Assembly (NCBI RefSeq): GCF_009177095.1
Contig: NZ_AP021861.1
Location: forward strand, 4,694,501 to 4,758,500
Length of the DNA: 64,000 nt
Source of the DNA: Lacipirellula parvula
GTDB lineage: Bacteria; Planctomycetota; Planctomycetia; Pirellulales; Lacipirellulaceae
Direction: 5' to 3'
Notes under the pieces: model-generated
The model's database searches: none
Told to the model about the DNA's origin: nothing
The model's input: the letters and a program-made list of their open reading frames with translations, nothing else
Part shown: piece by piece, positions 1-9,641 of the stretch
Layout: each line of letters begins with the position of its first letter
How positions within the stretch are numbered: position 1 is the first letter of the stretch
Translations under genes and position numbers: made by a program

Positions 1-789
1 GGCTCCCCCTTCAGGACCGCGCACGCCGCCGACGGCAGCGACTTGGCCGCCGGGGCCGACGCCCACCGCACGCCCTGCCTCCGCGCCGCCGGCTCCTTTC
101 ACGCCACCTGCCGCGGCGACGCCGCCGCGCGGTCCTTCAGCGACGGCGCGACCAGCCGTATTCCCGCGCGGCCCGGTGACCGAGATCCCCGCCGCTTCGC
201 CGCCGCGAGGTCCCTCCGCAGTTCCCTTGTTCACATCGAACGCGCCGCCGTCTCCCGCGGGAAGCTGACTCGCAGAACGGTTCGTGCCGGCGCTTCGCCC
301 TTGCATGCCTTCATCGGACGGCAGTCCCAAGAAACTGCTGAGCTGATCGCGGCTCGGCGCGGAGTATCGATTGCCCGCGGCGCCAGCGCCGGCTCCGCCA
401 AATTCTCGGCCCGCCGCGCCCCCACCCGCGCGCTCGCCCGCGGCGCCAAAGTTCGCGCCCCCGCGGTTCTGTAAGCCACCTCCACCTGGATTTGCGAGTC
501 GCCCCGGCGAGGGGATCTGCCCGCCGCCAAAATTTGACGGGCCAGGTCGCGCTCCGCCTCCACCGTACGCGCCACCGCCGCCGTAACCGCCGCCACGATA
601 TCCGCCGCCGCCATAACCTCCTCCGCCGTACCCGCCGCCAGGCCGCGCTCCGCCGGAGAAGCCGCCGCCTCCGCCGCGACTCATACCGCCGCCACCACCG
701 CCTCCGCCGCGGCCGCGCCCCCACGTAAGATCTGTCGGCAGCAGGCACATCGCGACGCAAACCAGAGTCAGCGCGAATCGAGAAGTCAT
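1..789 (-). CDS. Gly-rich secreted protein, 3' end outside window
   Basis: The frame runs leftward from ATG at 787-789 to the window edge without a stop, so only the first 263 residues are seen. The N-terminus (MTSRFALTLVCVAMCLLP) is a signal peptide. It is followed by about 90 residues of very Gly-rich sequence with GGYGGGGYGGG-type repeats, then a linker with SRDQLSSFLGLPSDEGMQG, then repeats with PRGG, GVKGAGG and VGPGGQVAAVGGVRGP. Repeats of the last type occur in large planctomycete surface proteins. The function is unknown; an envelope or surface role is inferred only from the signal peptide and composition. Purine-rich Gly codons give long open frames on the other strand, which I regard as mirrors. 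Confidence 0.7.
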   Translation of the reverse strand, partial: MTSRFALTLVCVAMCLLPTDLTWGRGRGGGGGGGGMSRGGGGGFSGGARPGGGYGGGGYGGGGYRGGGYGGGGAYGGGGARPGPSNFGGGQIPSPGRLANPGGGGLQNRGGANFGAAGERAGGGAAGREFGGAGAGAAGNRYSAPSRDQLSSFLGLPSDEGMQGRSAGTNRSASQLPAGDGGAFDVNKGTAEGPRGGEAAGISVTGPRGNTAGRAVAEGPRGGVAAAGGVKGAGGAEAGRAVGVGPGGQVAAVGGVRGPEGGA

Positions 790-861
790 GGAGATATTCC
801 CAATGAGTTTGTTAAGCATTTGGCAAGCGATCTGCTTTTCAACGTCTTACTTTTGAACGTG

Positions 862-1800
862 TCACTTTTTTACGTTGCGACGCACAATCACTTCGTCGCT
901 GTCTGGCAGCGAAGTTGCGTCGAGCGAACGATCGACCGATTGCCAAGAGTATGCGTTGTCGTCGAGTCGCTGCAGTCGATTGATGGCTGACGTCGTGGCG
1001 CCATCGACCGTGACGCCGCTGACTGACGCTTGCCAGCCTCCTTCGGTCGGCGTCCAGACTCCGACGGCGAACGAACCGTCGGCGCCAAAGTTCCACGACT
1101 GAACATGCCCCGCTTGAGCGTTCCAGCCGATGATTTGCACGCCGCTGGTCTCGACGCCGTCGGCAGCCTTCGTCGTGTACTTTCTCTCCACGAAGCTCTT
1201 GTCGCCGATCCACTTGCATTCAGACTTCGTCGTCACGCCTCCTTCTTCGGCGGTCCACGAACCGATCAGCCACTGCATATCGGCGATGTGCTCGTGAGCC
1301 GTGCCGCCGTCCGTACGCGCCTCGCGCACGGAGGCCATTAACCAACGTCCGTCGACTTTGGTGTGGACGACCGAGTAGTCGCTACTCGTCGATTCGCCCG
1401 CAGGAGGGAGCGTCAGGACTGTATGCCCATCTTCGATGGCTACCGTCGGACTGACGAACCGCACCGAGTCGATCGCCAGCGCGAGCGAAGCGCCAGGATT
1501 CGCCTTGAAGAAATCGGCGTAGCAGCTTTCGATCGCCGCTTGGCCGGCGTGCTCGTTCCCCGATTCGTCGACGTACTCGCCGTTGGCCGTCCAGAGTGCT
1601 GCGATCGCCTTCGCATCGCCGCGATTGAATGCGTCGGTAAACGCGTCCGCCGTCTTTTGGATCGCCGCCACGTTTTCGTCGACGGCTTTTGCCGCCGGGG
1701 CTGCCGCGCCGCTCGCCTGCGGTTGCTGCGCTCGAGCCAACTGCGAAATTGTTGAGCACGCGACAAGCGAAGCGGCTACGGCTACGGTCCGGAAATTCAT
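862..1800 (-). CDS. Exported SnoaL/DUF4440-like protein
   Basis: 312 residues. Residues 1-24 form a signal peptide ending LARA before QQPQ, so the product is probably periplasmic. Residues about 40-165 match the SnoaL-like/DUF4440 (SgcJ/EcaC) fold: the start (IQKTADAFTDAFNRGDAKAI, then LWTANGEYVDESG) is the usual opening helix and strand. The C-terminal half (about 170-305, beginning MQWLIGSWTAEEGG) looks like a DUF1579-type lipocalin-like barrel. Proteins of this kind are annotated as oxidoreductases or isomerases, but no catalytic residue can be assigned here and the substrate is unknown. It stands alone, divergent from the DUF1254 gene. Confidence 0.8.
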   Translation of the reverse strand: MNFRTVAVAASLVACSTISQLARAQQPQASGAAAPAAKAVDENVAAIQKTADAFTDAFNRGDAKAIAALWTANGEYVDESGNEHAGQAAIESCYADFFKANPGASLALAIDSVRFVSPTVAIEDGHTVLTLPPAGESTSSDYSVVHTKVDGRWLMASVREARTDGGTAHEHIADMQWLIGSWTAEEGGVTTKSECKWIGDKSFVERKYTTKAADGVETSGVQIIGWNAQAGHVQSWNFGADGSFAVGVWTPTEGGWQASVSGVTVDGATTSAINRLQRLDDNAYSWQSVDRSLDATSLPDSDEVIVRRNVKK

Positions 1801-2177
1801 GAGAGTGCCTGAAGGAAAAGTCAGCGTCGTTCGGGATCGAACGACTACTTAGATCGGATAGACTGCCGGATGCAGTTTGTTTCAAGCTAGCCGCCGGCAG
1901 TCTGGAATACAAGGAAATGCCAAGATGGGGCATGGAGCTCCTAGGGAATCTCTGGGCAGATTCCTGAAAGGACGTCCCGGACGAGCGAAGAGCCGGAGAC
2001 GTGCAATGCCATTGGGCGGCAAGCGACAACTCCCCTAGCCATGACGTTTATGGTTAAGATTGAGTTTGCGGCTCTGCCATCCCTTGGAGCTGCTCAATAC
2101 GAGCAACTGCGAGCAAAAGCTCGAAACGACCGAGAAACTGTTAGCGACGCTCCTCAACACCAACAACCGGCGCTTCT
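1801..2177. other. Divergent intergenic region with one inverted repeat
   Basis: These 377 bases separate two divergent genes and should hold both promoters, though I cannot place boxes with confidence. One clear structure is a perfect 10-bp inverted repeat, AGACTGCCGG at 1860-1869 and CCGGCAGTCT at 1894-1903, with a 24-base spacer and no T-run. It could be a regulator site or an RNA stem in the leader of the leftward gene. No convincing coding sequence was seen. Confidence 0.45.
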
Positions 2178-3599
2178 ATGAGCACTCAACGCTTCATTCA
2201 ACGTGGCCTTGTCATCCTCGCGCTCTTCGCGACGCTCCGCACAGCGGCAGCCGAAGAAACCGTTTTCGATGCCGTTCCTTCCGGCATCGAGGCGTACATC
2301 TACGGCTATCCGTTGGTGACGATGGAAATGACTCGGCGGGCGATGACCAACGTCGAGAAGCCCGCCGGCACACGCGCGCCGATGGGGCAGTTCGTTAGGA
2401 TGCGCGAGTATCCCACCGCTCAGTTCCGCGATGTGACGGCGCCCAATGCCGACACGCTATATACCACCGCATGGATTGACGTGAGTAAAGAGCCGTGGGT
2501 GCTGAGTTTGCCCGATGCCCACGACCGGTACTACCTCTTCCCGATGCTCGATGCTTGGACTAACGTCTTTCAAGTGCCCGGCAAGCGGACCACCGGCACG
2601 GGGGCGCAGAAGTATGCGATCACCGGGCCAGGTTGGAAAGGAAAGCTGCCGGCAGACGTCATTGAATACAAGTCGCCGACTTCGATCGTCTGGCTGCTCG
2701 GGCGGATCTACTGCACGGGAACTCCGGAAGACTACGCGGCCGTCCACAAGCTGCAGGATGAAATCTCGATCGTGCCGTTGAGTTCCTACGGCAAAGCGTA
2801 TACGCCGCCGGCCGGCAAAGTCGATCCGAGCGTCGATATGAAGACCGCCGTGCGCGAGCAGGTCAACGCATTGAGCGCGGACGACTATTTCAATTTGCTC
2901 GCCAAGTTGATGAAGGACAATCCGCCCGCCGCGGCCGACGCACCAATGCTAGCGAAAATGGCCCGGCTGGGGATCGTCCCCGGCCAACCGTTTGACAGCA
3001 GCAAACTTGGCCCCGTGGCGAAGGAAGCGTTTTCAAAAGTGCCGAAGCTCGCCAACGAAAAAATCATGCTGTGGCTGAAGGAAGGCATCGTCGCGGGCGA
3101 CATGAAGCTAGAGCACGGCTGGCTCTTCACCACCAAAACCGGAGAGTACGGCGTCAACTACATTCAGCGGGCATTGATTACCGCCATCGGCCTCGGCGCT
3201 AACCGCCCGCAGGACGCAGTGTATCCCACTTCCGAGGGACCGAACGTTCTCAAGTCGTACACCGGCGCGAAGAAATACGTGATGCACTTCCCGAAAGGCC
3301 AGCTGCCGCCAGCGCAGGGATTCTGGTCGCTCACGATGTACGATAAGGACTACTTCTTCGTAGAGAACCCCATCAACCGGCAGAGCATCAGCGCGCGACA
3401 ACCCTTGAAGTCGAACTCCGACGGTTCTGTAGACCTCTACATTCAAAACGAAAGTCCCGGCGCAGAGTTGGAATCGAACTGGCTACCGGCCCCCAAGGAT
3501 AAGTTCATTCTCATGCTGCGGCTTTATTGGCCGAAAGAAACGCCGCCGTCGATCATCGACGGCTCGTGGGAGGTTCCGGCAGTTAAGGCGGTGGACTGA
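2178..3599 (+). CDS. DUF1254/DUF1214 exported protein
   Basis: 473 residues with an N-terminal signal peptide (about 1-25, ending TAAA before EETVF). The opening of the mature part, AYIYGYPLVTMEMTRR, is the hallmark of DUF1254, and NADTLYTTAWIDVSKEPWVL is the conserved core. The C-terminal third, with AKKYVMHFPKGQLPPAQGFW then SLTMYDKDYFFVENP and a final LRLYWPKETPPSIIDGSW, is the DUF1214 domain. Length and domain order are normal for the family. The biochemical role of the family is not established. The gene is upstream of, and possibly co-transcribed with, the membrane protein at 3669 (69-base gap). Family assignment is firm; function is open. Confidence 0.9.
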   Translation: MSTQRFIQRGLVILALFATLRTAAAEETVFDAVPSGIEAYIYGYPLVTMEMTRRAMTNVEKPAGTRAPMGQFVRMREYPTAQFRDVTAPNADTLYTTAWIDVSKEPWVLSLPDAHDRYYLFPMLDAWTNVFQVPGKRTTGTGAQKYAITGPGWKGKLPADVIEYKSPTSIVWLLGRIYCTGTPEDYAAVHKLQDEISIVPLSSYGKAYTPPAGKVDPSVDMKTAVREQVNALSADDYFNLLAKLMKDNPPAAADAPMLAKMARLGIVPGQPFDSSKLGPVAKEAFSKVPKLANEKIMLWLKEGIVAGDMKLEHGWLFTTKTGEYGVNYIQRALITAIGLGANRPQDAVYPTSEGPNVLKSYTGAKKYVMHFPKGQLPPAQGFWSLTMYDKDYFFVENPINRQSISARQPLKSNSDGSVDLYIQNESPGAELESNWLPAPKDKFILMLRLYWPKETPPSIIDGSWEVPAVKAVD

Positions 3600-3668
3600 C
3601 CGCCGATCGTCGCGGCATACGCCGTTCCGATTTCCAACCTCTCAACGATCCGCGGTATCGCTTGGCGC

Positions 3669-4424
3669 ATGAACACCGTAGCCACTTCGCTCACCGTTTT
3701 TGCATGCGTTTTCGCCGGGGCATTGGTCGGCATGCGCCTACGACGCACGCTGCCGGAACACCATCTCAGTTCGGAGACGAAGGAGACGGTGAAGCTGGCG
3801 ATGGGTTTCGTGGCGACCATGGCGGCGCTGATTCTCGGCTTGCTGGTCGCATCGGCGAAGGATTCGTACGACACGCAGTCCAGCGGCGTGACGCAATTAG
3901 CGGCGAAGGCCGTTTATCTTGACCGGCTGCTGGCCAACTTTGGACCCGAAGCCAACGACGTGCGTCAACTCTACCGTGGCGTCGTGGAGCGGATTACGCA
4001 CCAAATGTGGCCTGAGCAGTACGCCGGGGAATCTCAACTCGACCCGAGCGCGATGCGAACGGAAGAGCTGTTAGTCGCCATTCAGGCGCTGGCGCCTAAG
4101 ACCGACTTGCAAAAGACGCTGCAAGCTCAAGCCGTTTCGACGAGCTTGGAAATCGGGCAGATGCGCTGGCTGCAATACGAGCAAGCGGGCACGACGCTTT
4201 CGAAGCCGATGCTAGGCATCTTGGTGTTCTGGATCGCCGTACTGTTTGGGAGCTTCGGCCTGTTCGCTCCGAGCAACGGCACGGCGCTAACAGCGCTGCT
4301 GCTGGCAGCGCTCTCAGTGGCGGGGGCGATCTTTCTGATTCTTGAATTGCAAAGCCCGTTCACGGGACTGCTGCAGATACCCGACACGCCGTTCCTTGAC
4401 GCGATCGCCCATCTCGGGCAATAG
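3669..4424 (+). CDS. DUF4239-like membrane protein
   Basis: 251 residues. There are four likely membrane segments: about 5-22, 45-65, 178-198 and 206-228. Between the two pairs lies a soluble stretch (about 70-175), including a segment beginning YDTQSSGVTQLAAKAVYLDR. This is the arrangement of the DUF4239/bestrophin-like family, whose segment of the form MGFVATMAALILGLLVASAK followed by an acidic, Gln-rich helix is visible here. No substrate is known for the family, and the link to bestrophin channels is only structural. It sits 69 bases after the DUF1254 gene and 42 bases before the kinase gene, on the same strand. Confidence 0.75.
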   Translation: MNTVATSLTVFACVFAGALVGMRLRRTLPEHHLSSETKETVKLAMGFVATMAALILGLLVASAKDSYDTQSSGVTQLAAKAVYLDRLLANFGPEANDVRQLYRGVVERITHQMWPEQYAGESQLDPSAMRTEELLVAIQALAPKTDLQKTLQAQAVSTSLEIGQMRWLQYEQAGTTLSKPMLGILVFWIAVLFGSFGLFAPSNGTALTALLLAALSVAGAIFLILELQSPFTGLLQIPDTPFLDAIAHLGQ

Positions 4425-4465
4425 CGCATCAGGAATTATGATCCCAACATCCGCCCGTTGATCAC

Positions 4466-6142
4466 ATGCCATCCGACGAACTCCCAGGCAATCGAACCGT
4501 GCGTCCTGACGTGACGATGGACTACGTCGGGGAGCACGATACGTCCACAGCGCCGGGAGATACCTCAGAAGCAGGTCCCGCCAATCTGGGTGATCGTCTC
4601 GAAGCTGGCAATCGAGCCGACAAGAAAGCCCGAACTCCCAAGCGAATTGCATCCTACGAAATTCTCGCTGAGATCGGCCGCGGCGGAATGGGAGTCGTCT
4701 ACAAGGCGGAAGATCCCCGGCTCAAGCGGAACGTCGCCTTGAAAGTGATTCTCGCCGGCGGTCATGCCGGCGACGTCGAACTCGCTCGGTTTCAGATCGA
4801 AGCCGAGTCAGTGGCTCGGCTCAAGCACCACACCTTCGTCCAAATCTACGAAGTCGGCGCGGACGAAGGGTTGCCGTTTCTGGCTTTGGAGTACTGCGGC
4901 GGCGGTAGCCTGGAAGACCGTATCGACGAGTCGCCGCTAGCGTCGCGCGAATCGGCCGAGTTAGTGGCGAAACTTGCCGAAGCGATGGAGTACGCGCATC
5001 AAGCGGGCGTCATCCATCGCGACCTCAAGCCAGGCAATGTGCTGTTCGACGACAGCGGCGAGCCGAAAATCACGGACTTCGGACTGGCGAAGAAAGTTGG
5101 CGAGGATGACAGCCACACAAGAACCGTGTCCGTCATGGGCAGTCTCGGCTACATGTCGCCTGAGCAAGCCAGCGGCCACACGCGCGAGGCGACGCCAGCG
5201 GTCGACGTGTACGCCCTGGGGGCGATACTTTATCGTTTGCTCGCCGGGAAGACGCCGTTCGAAGGATCGTCGACCGCCGAATCGTTACAACTGGTGATCA
5301 ACGGCGTCCCCGTACCGATTCGACGCCTGCGGCCCTCGTGCTCGCGAGACCTAGAAACCATCTGCTTAAAGTGTCTCGAAAAGTCGCCCGCTAACCGTTA
5401 CCAAACGGCCGGCGACTTAGCTGACGATCTGCGTCGCTTCCTCAAAGGAGAACCGATCACAGCCCGCGCGGCCACTCCCTTCGAGCAACTCGTCAGCTGG
5501 GCCCGACGCAATCCGCTGCCCTCAACGATTGCTGTGGGCGGCGTCGTCATGCTGGCGTTGCTGGCGGGTGCGATGGCATGGACGACCTATCGCAACTATC
5601 GCGTGATCGAAGCCATTCAGCGCCATGAAATGCGCGTCCAAGACCTACGCGCCCAGATACTCTTTCTGGACGAAGTGCTAACCAATTCGTGCTCGCTGGC
5701 TGCCGCTACCGGCGAGCCAAGATGGGAAGAACGTTACCGGCGCGTTTTACCCGAACTCGACGCTGCGATTGCCCAAGCAATTGAACTAGTTCCCAGCACA
5801 CAGTCCGAGCTGGCGGCGGTCGGTGATGCCAACGCCGCCCTTGTCCAATTGGAAGACCAAGCTTTCGCGTTGGTGCGTCAGCATGAAGCAGCGAAGGCCT
5901 GGGAACTATTGAACGGCGAAGAATACCTGGGCAAAAAGCACGAGTATACGGACGGACTCGCCGCATTCTCCAAGCGGCTGGAGGAGCTTTCTGAGGTAGC
6001 GATCCAAGCGGCGCATCGCGAAGCCATGTCGTATCTCATTGCGGCGCTCGTTTTAGGCGGGGTAGTCGCGCTGATTCTGCTGATGGGGTTTATCAGCCTG
6101 TTTCGCGTTCTTCAGCTGCGATCAGTAGTTGGCATGCGTTAG
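4466..6142 (+). CDS. PknB-type Ser/Thr protein kinase, membrane-bound
   Basis: 558 residues. The kinase domain spans about 64-330. The Gly loop is GRGGMG (71-76), the ATP-binding Lys is K93, the catalytic loop is HRDLKPGN with D186, the DFG motif is at 204-206, and the activation segment ends GSLGYMSPEQA (about 225-235). All key residues are present, so it should be active. A 60-residue polar N-terminus precedes the domain. After the kinase are a membrane segment at about 353-373, a helical region of about 150 residues, and a second membrane segment near 523-546. With two membrane spans the helical region would lie across the membrane and could act as a sensor. Such Hanks-type kinases are numerous in planctomycetes. 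The target is unknown. Confidence 0.92.
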   Translation: MPSDELPGNRTVRPDVTMDYVGEHDTSTAPGDTSEAGPANLGDRLEAGNRADKKARTPKRIASYEILAEIGRGGMGVVYKAEDPRLKRNVALKVILAGGHAGDVELARFQIEAESVARLKHHTFVQIYEVGADEGLPFLALEYCGGGSLEDRIDESPLASRESAELVAKLAEAMEYAHQAGVIHRDLKPGNVLFDDSGEPKITDFGLAKKVGEDDSHTRTVSVMGSLGYMSPEQASGHTREATPAVDVYALGAILYRLLAGKTPFEGSSTAESLQLVINGVPVPIRRLRPSCSRDLETICLKCLEKSPANRYQTAGDLADDLRRFLKGEPITARAATPFEQLVSWARRNPLPSTIAVGGVVMLALLAGAMAWTTYRNYRVIEAIQRHEMRVQDLRAQILFLDEVLTNSCSLAAATGEPRWEERYRRVLPELDAAIAQAIELVPSTQSELAAVGDANAALVQLEDQAFALVRQHEAAKAWELLNGEEYLGKKHEYTDGLAAFSKRLEELSEVAIQAAHREAMSYLIAALVLGGVVALILLMGFISLFRVLQLRSVVGMR

Positions 6143-6430
6143 GCCAATCATCTCCGTCGGGTTCGCGCTCTTAAACCAGTTTCAATGACGCTACCGGCGC
6201 TAGATTTCTTGCGAGCGTTCTCGCGAAGCAAAATCGAAGAAGAATTGTGTTCTGGAATTCGCGCCGTCTGCATTGGCTCTTCACAATCGTCGGCTAACTT
6301 CCATCGAAAGTGGCGCATCGACGCGCACGCTCAGGGCTTTTTAGAGCGCTGCGTGGCACTCTTCGCAACTTTCCTCCCGCGTGTCGGCGCCAACCGTCGG
6401 AGGGGCTGCTCTCTACTGCCGGGGCTTCAG

Positions 6431-6670
6431 ATGACCGTTTGCACAGACTGTTACGACACTGGCTGCTGTCGCGCGTGCGGCGGCCGCGGATCGAAGCCTT
6501 GCCTCGGGCCGCGCGGTGCGAAACGCCAATGCAGTGTTTGCATCGGCAGCGGCGAATGCACCGAGTGCCGCAGCTTCGATCCAGTAGACCCCGTCCATCT
6601 TTATGCCAGGGCGTTGCTGCAAATGGCCGCCGCGGCCGTCCAGAATCGCTCGCCGCTTACGCGCCGCTGA
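6431..6670 (+). CDS. Small Cys-rich, zinc-finger-like protein
   Basis: The 79-residue product starting at ATG 6431 is MTVCTDCYDTGCCRACGGRG and onward, with a further pair CSVCIGSGECTEC. The pattern of CxxC pairs followed by GxG resembles the DnaJ Cys-rich zinc-binding domain, and two metal sites are plausible. The frame stays open upstream to ATG 6185, giving 161 residues, but the extra N-terminal part has no recognisable features. I prefer the short form because the Cys motif begins immediately after its Met. A neighbouring frame (6310-6714) is also open but Arg-rich and unconvincing. It may act as a small chaperone-like or redox protein; that is a guess. Confidence 0.5.
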   Translation: MTVCTDCYDTGCCRACGGRGSKPCLGPRGAKRQCSVCIGSGECTECRSFDPVDPVHLYARALLQMAAAAVQNRSPLTRR

Positions 6671-6695
6671 GAAACTCCGCTGATCTTCGCTTGAA

Positions 6696-9641
6696 TCAGT
6701 TGGGCGCTTCGTAAGCGACGAATGGCGAGTTGCGGCGGTTCAGCGCCCTTATGGCGAATAGCATGGCAATGAGCGTGAGCGTGCTCGGCTCGGGGATTGA
6801 GGCAGCCGCAGTTGCTGACAGTCTCATTCCGGCTTGCCGCTGCCACAGCATGAAATCGGCGCCATCGACGCGGCCGTCTGCATTCGCGTCGCCCTGGGCG
6901 CGGCTAGGAGAGTTGGCGCCGAAGCCCGCTTTCCACGCCGCCAGGTCGGCTCCATCCACTGCTCCGTCTGAATTGAAATCGGCTTCGAGCTGCGCGACGA
7001 CCAATAAGACGCCGGTGGTGTACAACTGCGAACGATCCCAGAACAGCCCACTGAGCTGCGGCAATTGGAGCGACGCAAACTGACCGCTGAGCGTCGCCCA
7101 GTTCAGCAGGTCGAACGATTGGCCAGCGGTCGGGGCGAAGTCGCCGAGGAGCGACACTCGCAAGACGCCGTCAAGCGATAGAGCTCCAGCAGCGTTAAGT
7201 TGATCGAACTGCGAACCAGCCTCCATTCCGCCAATTTCGATGTCTAGCCGAGAATTCGCGGTCAGCGCTAGATTCTCAAAATTAACCGCAGTTATCCCAA
7301 AACCGGGGCTGTAGCTGCCGTCGAACCGAACGTTCCCTGCGAAGCTGCCTGGCCCGCTGACGGCGCCGGTGAACAGCAGGACATCTTCTCCGCTGCCGCC
7401 GGTGACGGCGCCCTGATGAAGAAATGCCCCTTGAACGCTACCGAAGCCCGTGAGACGGCGACCGGAGAGGAGATTTAGCCCGTTGAGACTCGCCAACGTT
7501 CCGCCGGCGAGCGTGTTGAGCGATCCCAAATTGGCGAATCCGCCGCTCAGCAAATTCAATTGATGAGCGCCCGCCGCCAACGTTCCGTTGAAGCCGCTGA
7601 AGCCGTTGATGTAACGGGCATCGCCCAGCGTAAGCGTGCCGCCTGAGGCGGTCCACGACGCACCAACCGGTCCAGAGACCGTGCCGATGACCGTGCCAAA
7701 GCCGCTCGCGGCGCCGTTGACGTTCACACCTGCGTTGGCCAGCACGTTTCCCCCCAATATTGTGAGTGCTCCAACGGTAAGCGCTTGCGAATCGCTTACC
7801 AAGGAGTGGTAGCCTACAGTCAGCGCCCCCGAAAGCGTTGTATTGCCCTTGAACGTCGTCGCGCCCGTTAGCACTACGGAACTGCCAGGCGCGCTGGCGA
7901 GGTCGCCGACAATCATTCCGGCGGCTTGCAACGTGCCGCCGTTTACTTGAACCGCAGCGGTCGTGACTCCCTGGTTTAAGATGAGCGTCCCCGCGCTGAC
8001 CGTCACCAAACTGGCCGTGAGCGGGGCGTTGACGGTCACCATGCTCGCAGTCGTCTTGCTGACGGCGCCGCTGCTGATTGTCGGCGCGGCGAGCGTGCCG
8101 CTTTGCAACGTCATCGAGGCCGGCAATAAGAAGGCGGGAGAGCTGGTGTTGATGGCGCCGCCGGCTAGCGTGACCGCGCCGGTCTTTTGCATGTTGCCCG
8201 CGAGTTCGAGCGCGCCGCCGGCAATCGTGACGGCCCCCGTCGTCGGCAGGGCGTTGCTGACGCCGAGCGTCAGCGTGCCGGCTTCGATGCGGGTGCCGCC
8301 GGTGTAGGTGCTCGTGCCGGCGAGGATTTGATTGCCGGCGCCAGTCTTGCGAATGCCGCCGGAACCGCCTGGGACGTCGGCGATTGCGCCAGCGTAGGTG
8401 GTGGTCGTCGCGACGTCGTCATTGGTGATCTGCAGCGCCGCCGTTGAACCCGCATTCGCTAGCTGAATCAACGGAATCGCGCCGACGTACGTCCCGAGGC
8501 GCGGCGTCGTGAACGTTGCTCGATCGACGATCAGCGTGCTGGTCGTGGTGAAGAACCGGGTTTCGGTATTGGCGATCGCCTGGGCGTTTTTGTTCACGGT
8601 CATCGTGGCCACGCCGCCGTAGGCCGCGGCGTGATACCCGCCAATCAGGATCGAACCGGCTTGGACGAGCGTGTTCGCATCGGAAACGGTCACTGTTCCG
8701 ATCGATCCAGCAGAGCCGCCAATCGAAAAAGCGTCCGCGGTCAAAGTAGCGCGCTCGCGAATGGTGGCGGCGCTCCCCAAGGGGCCTTCGTCGTCGATGC
8801 CGACGATGAAGATGCCGGTCGAGACGGCGGCGCGATTGCGAATGTCGACGACTCCCGCACCGCCGCCGTGCCCCGCCAGGAAATAGACCGAGCCGGTGGC
8901 CGTCGTTCCCTCGCCGTCGAGCGTCAGCACGGGCCGCCCGACGCCTCCGATTCTCAGGAAGCTGGCCGGGGCGTTCGCCAGCGTAGCGCCATGGGTAACG
9001 TTCACGGTGGTTTGAAAGTTGAATGCGAAATCGTTCACCAGCCGCGTGCTGACATTCGTCGCATCGATGTTGAGCACGCCCTCCGTCGCCGCAAGCGAGT
9101 GGAGGTTGGAGGTTTGGCTTGATAACGTCAGCGTCCCGGCGCCGGTTTTTATCAAGCCGTAGCTGTTGACGCCGTCGGTGACTCCTCGCTCAATCGACAG
9201 CGTGGCAGGACCGGCAACGTTGAAGACGCCCGCCGCGCCGAGCGTAAGCGGCGAGCGGATGTCGTGAGTGACCGCCGTGGCGCCGCCGTTGACGTTGATC
9301 GCTCCGCTGGCAACCGTGAGCGTTCCGCCGGTGAGGACGTAGGGCTGCGTACCGCCGAAGGTCACGTCGTTGATCGTGCGATCGGTCTGCAGATTGACGG
9401 TGGGAGTCGGCGTGTTGGTCGTGAACGCGATCGACTGCGATGCCGAGGGAAGTGCGTTCGGCGACCAGTTTGTGATTAGCCCGTTGAGTCCAGACCACAG
9501 ACCGTCGCCTGCCGCTCCCGTCCAGGTGTAGGTTGCAGCATTCGCGGAGGAGACGACGACAGCCGTTGCAGCTACGAAGCAAGTCAAACTTAGTGAACGC
9601 GTGGCACGGACAAGAAGCATCTGCCGCTGAGAATGAATCAT
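6696..9641 (-). CDS. Autotransporter-repeat, dockerin, PEP-CTERM surface protein
   Basis: 981 residues. Residues 1-35 form a signal peptide ending SANA, followed by ATYTWTGAAGDGLWSG, a common start for autotransporter-associated beta-strand proteins. The body is a long beta-helix-like array; two clear repeats are GLIKTGAGTLTLSSQTSN and a copy around KTGAGNQILAGTSTYTGGT. Near the C-terminus is a dockerin-like pair of EF-hand motifs (DFNSDGAVDGADLAAWKAGF and DANADGRVDGADFMLWQR), then a PEP-CTERM signal: IPEPST, a hydrophobic stretch and a basic end (LNRRNS). It should be exported and processed by an exosortase encoded elsewhere. The role is probably extracellular matrix or adhesion. Confidence 0.9.
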   Translation of the reverse strand: MIHSQRQMLLVRATRSLSLTCFVAATAVVVSSANAATYTWTGAAGDGLWSGLNGLITNWSPNALPSASQSIAFTTNTPTPTVNLQTDRTINDVTFGGTQPYVLTGGTLTVASGAINVNGGATAVTHDIRSPLTLGAAGVFNVAGPATLSIERGVTDGVNSYGLIKTGAGTLTLSSQTSNLHSLAATEGVLNIDATNVSTRLVNDFAFNFQTTVNVTHGATLANAPASFLRIGGVGRPVLTLDGEGTTATGSVYFLAGHGGGAGVVDIRNRAAVSTGIFIVGIDDEGPLGSAATIRERATLTADAFSIGGSAGSIGTVTVSDANTLVQAGSILIGGYHAAAYGGVATMTVNKNAQAIANTETRFFTTTSTLIVDRATFTTPRLGTYVGAIPLIQLANAGSTAALQITNDDVATTTTYAGAIADVPGGSGGIRKTGAGNQILAGTSTYTGGTRIEAGTLTLGVSNALPTTGAVTIAGGALELAGNMQKTGAVTLAGGAINTSSPAFLLPASMTLQSGTLAAPTISSGAVSKTTASMVTVNAPLTASLVTVSAGTLILNQGVTTAAVQVNGGTLQAAGMIVGDLASAPGSSVVLTGATTFKGNTTLSGALTVGYHSLVSDSQALTVGALTILGGNVLANAGVNVNGAASGFGTVIGTVSGPVGASWTASGGTLTLGDARYINGFSGFNGTLAAGAHQLNLLSGGFANLGSLNTLAGGTLASLNGLNLLSGRRLTGFGSVQGAFLHQGAVTGGSGEDVLLFTGAVSGPGSFAGNVRFDGSYSPGFGITAVNFENLALTANSRLDIEIGGMEAGSQFDQLNAAGALSLDGVLRVSLLGDFAPTAGQSFDLLNWATLSGQFASLQLPQLSGLFWDRSQLYTTGVLLVVAQLEADFNSDGAVDGADLAAWKAGFGANSPSRAQGDANADGRVDGADFMLWQRQAGMRLSATAAASIPEPSTLTLIAMLFAIRALNRRNSPFVAYEAPN

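Noticed and set aside
6310-6714. 134-codon Arg-rich frame overlapping the Cys-rich protein
   Set aside because: Shifted reading of the same DNA; the other frame has ordered CxxC motifs.
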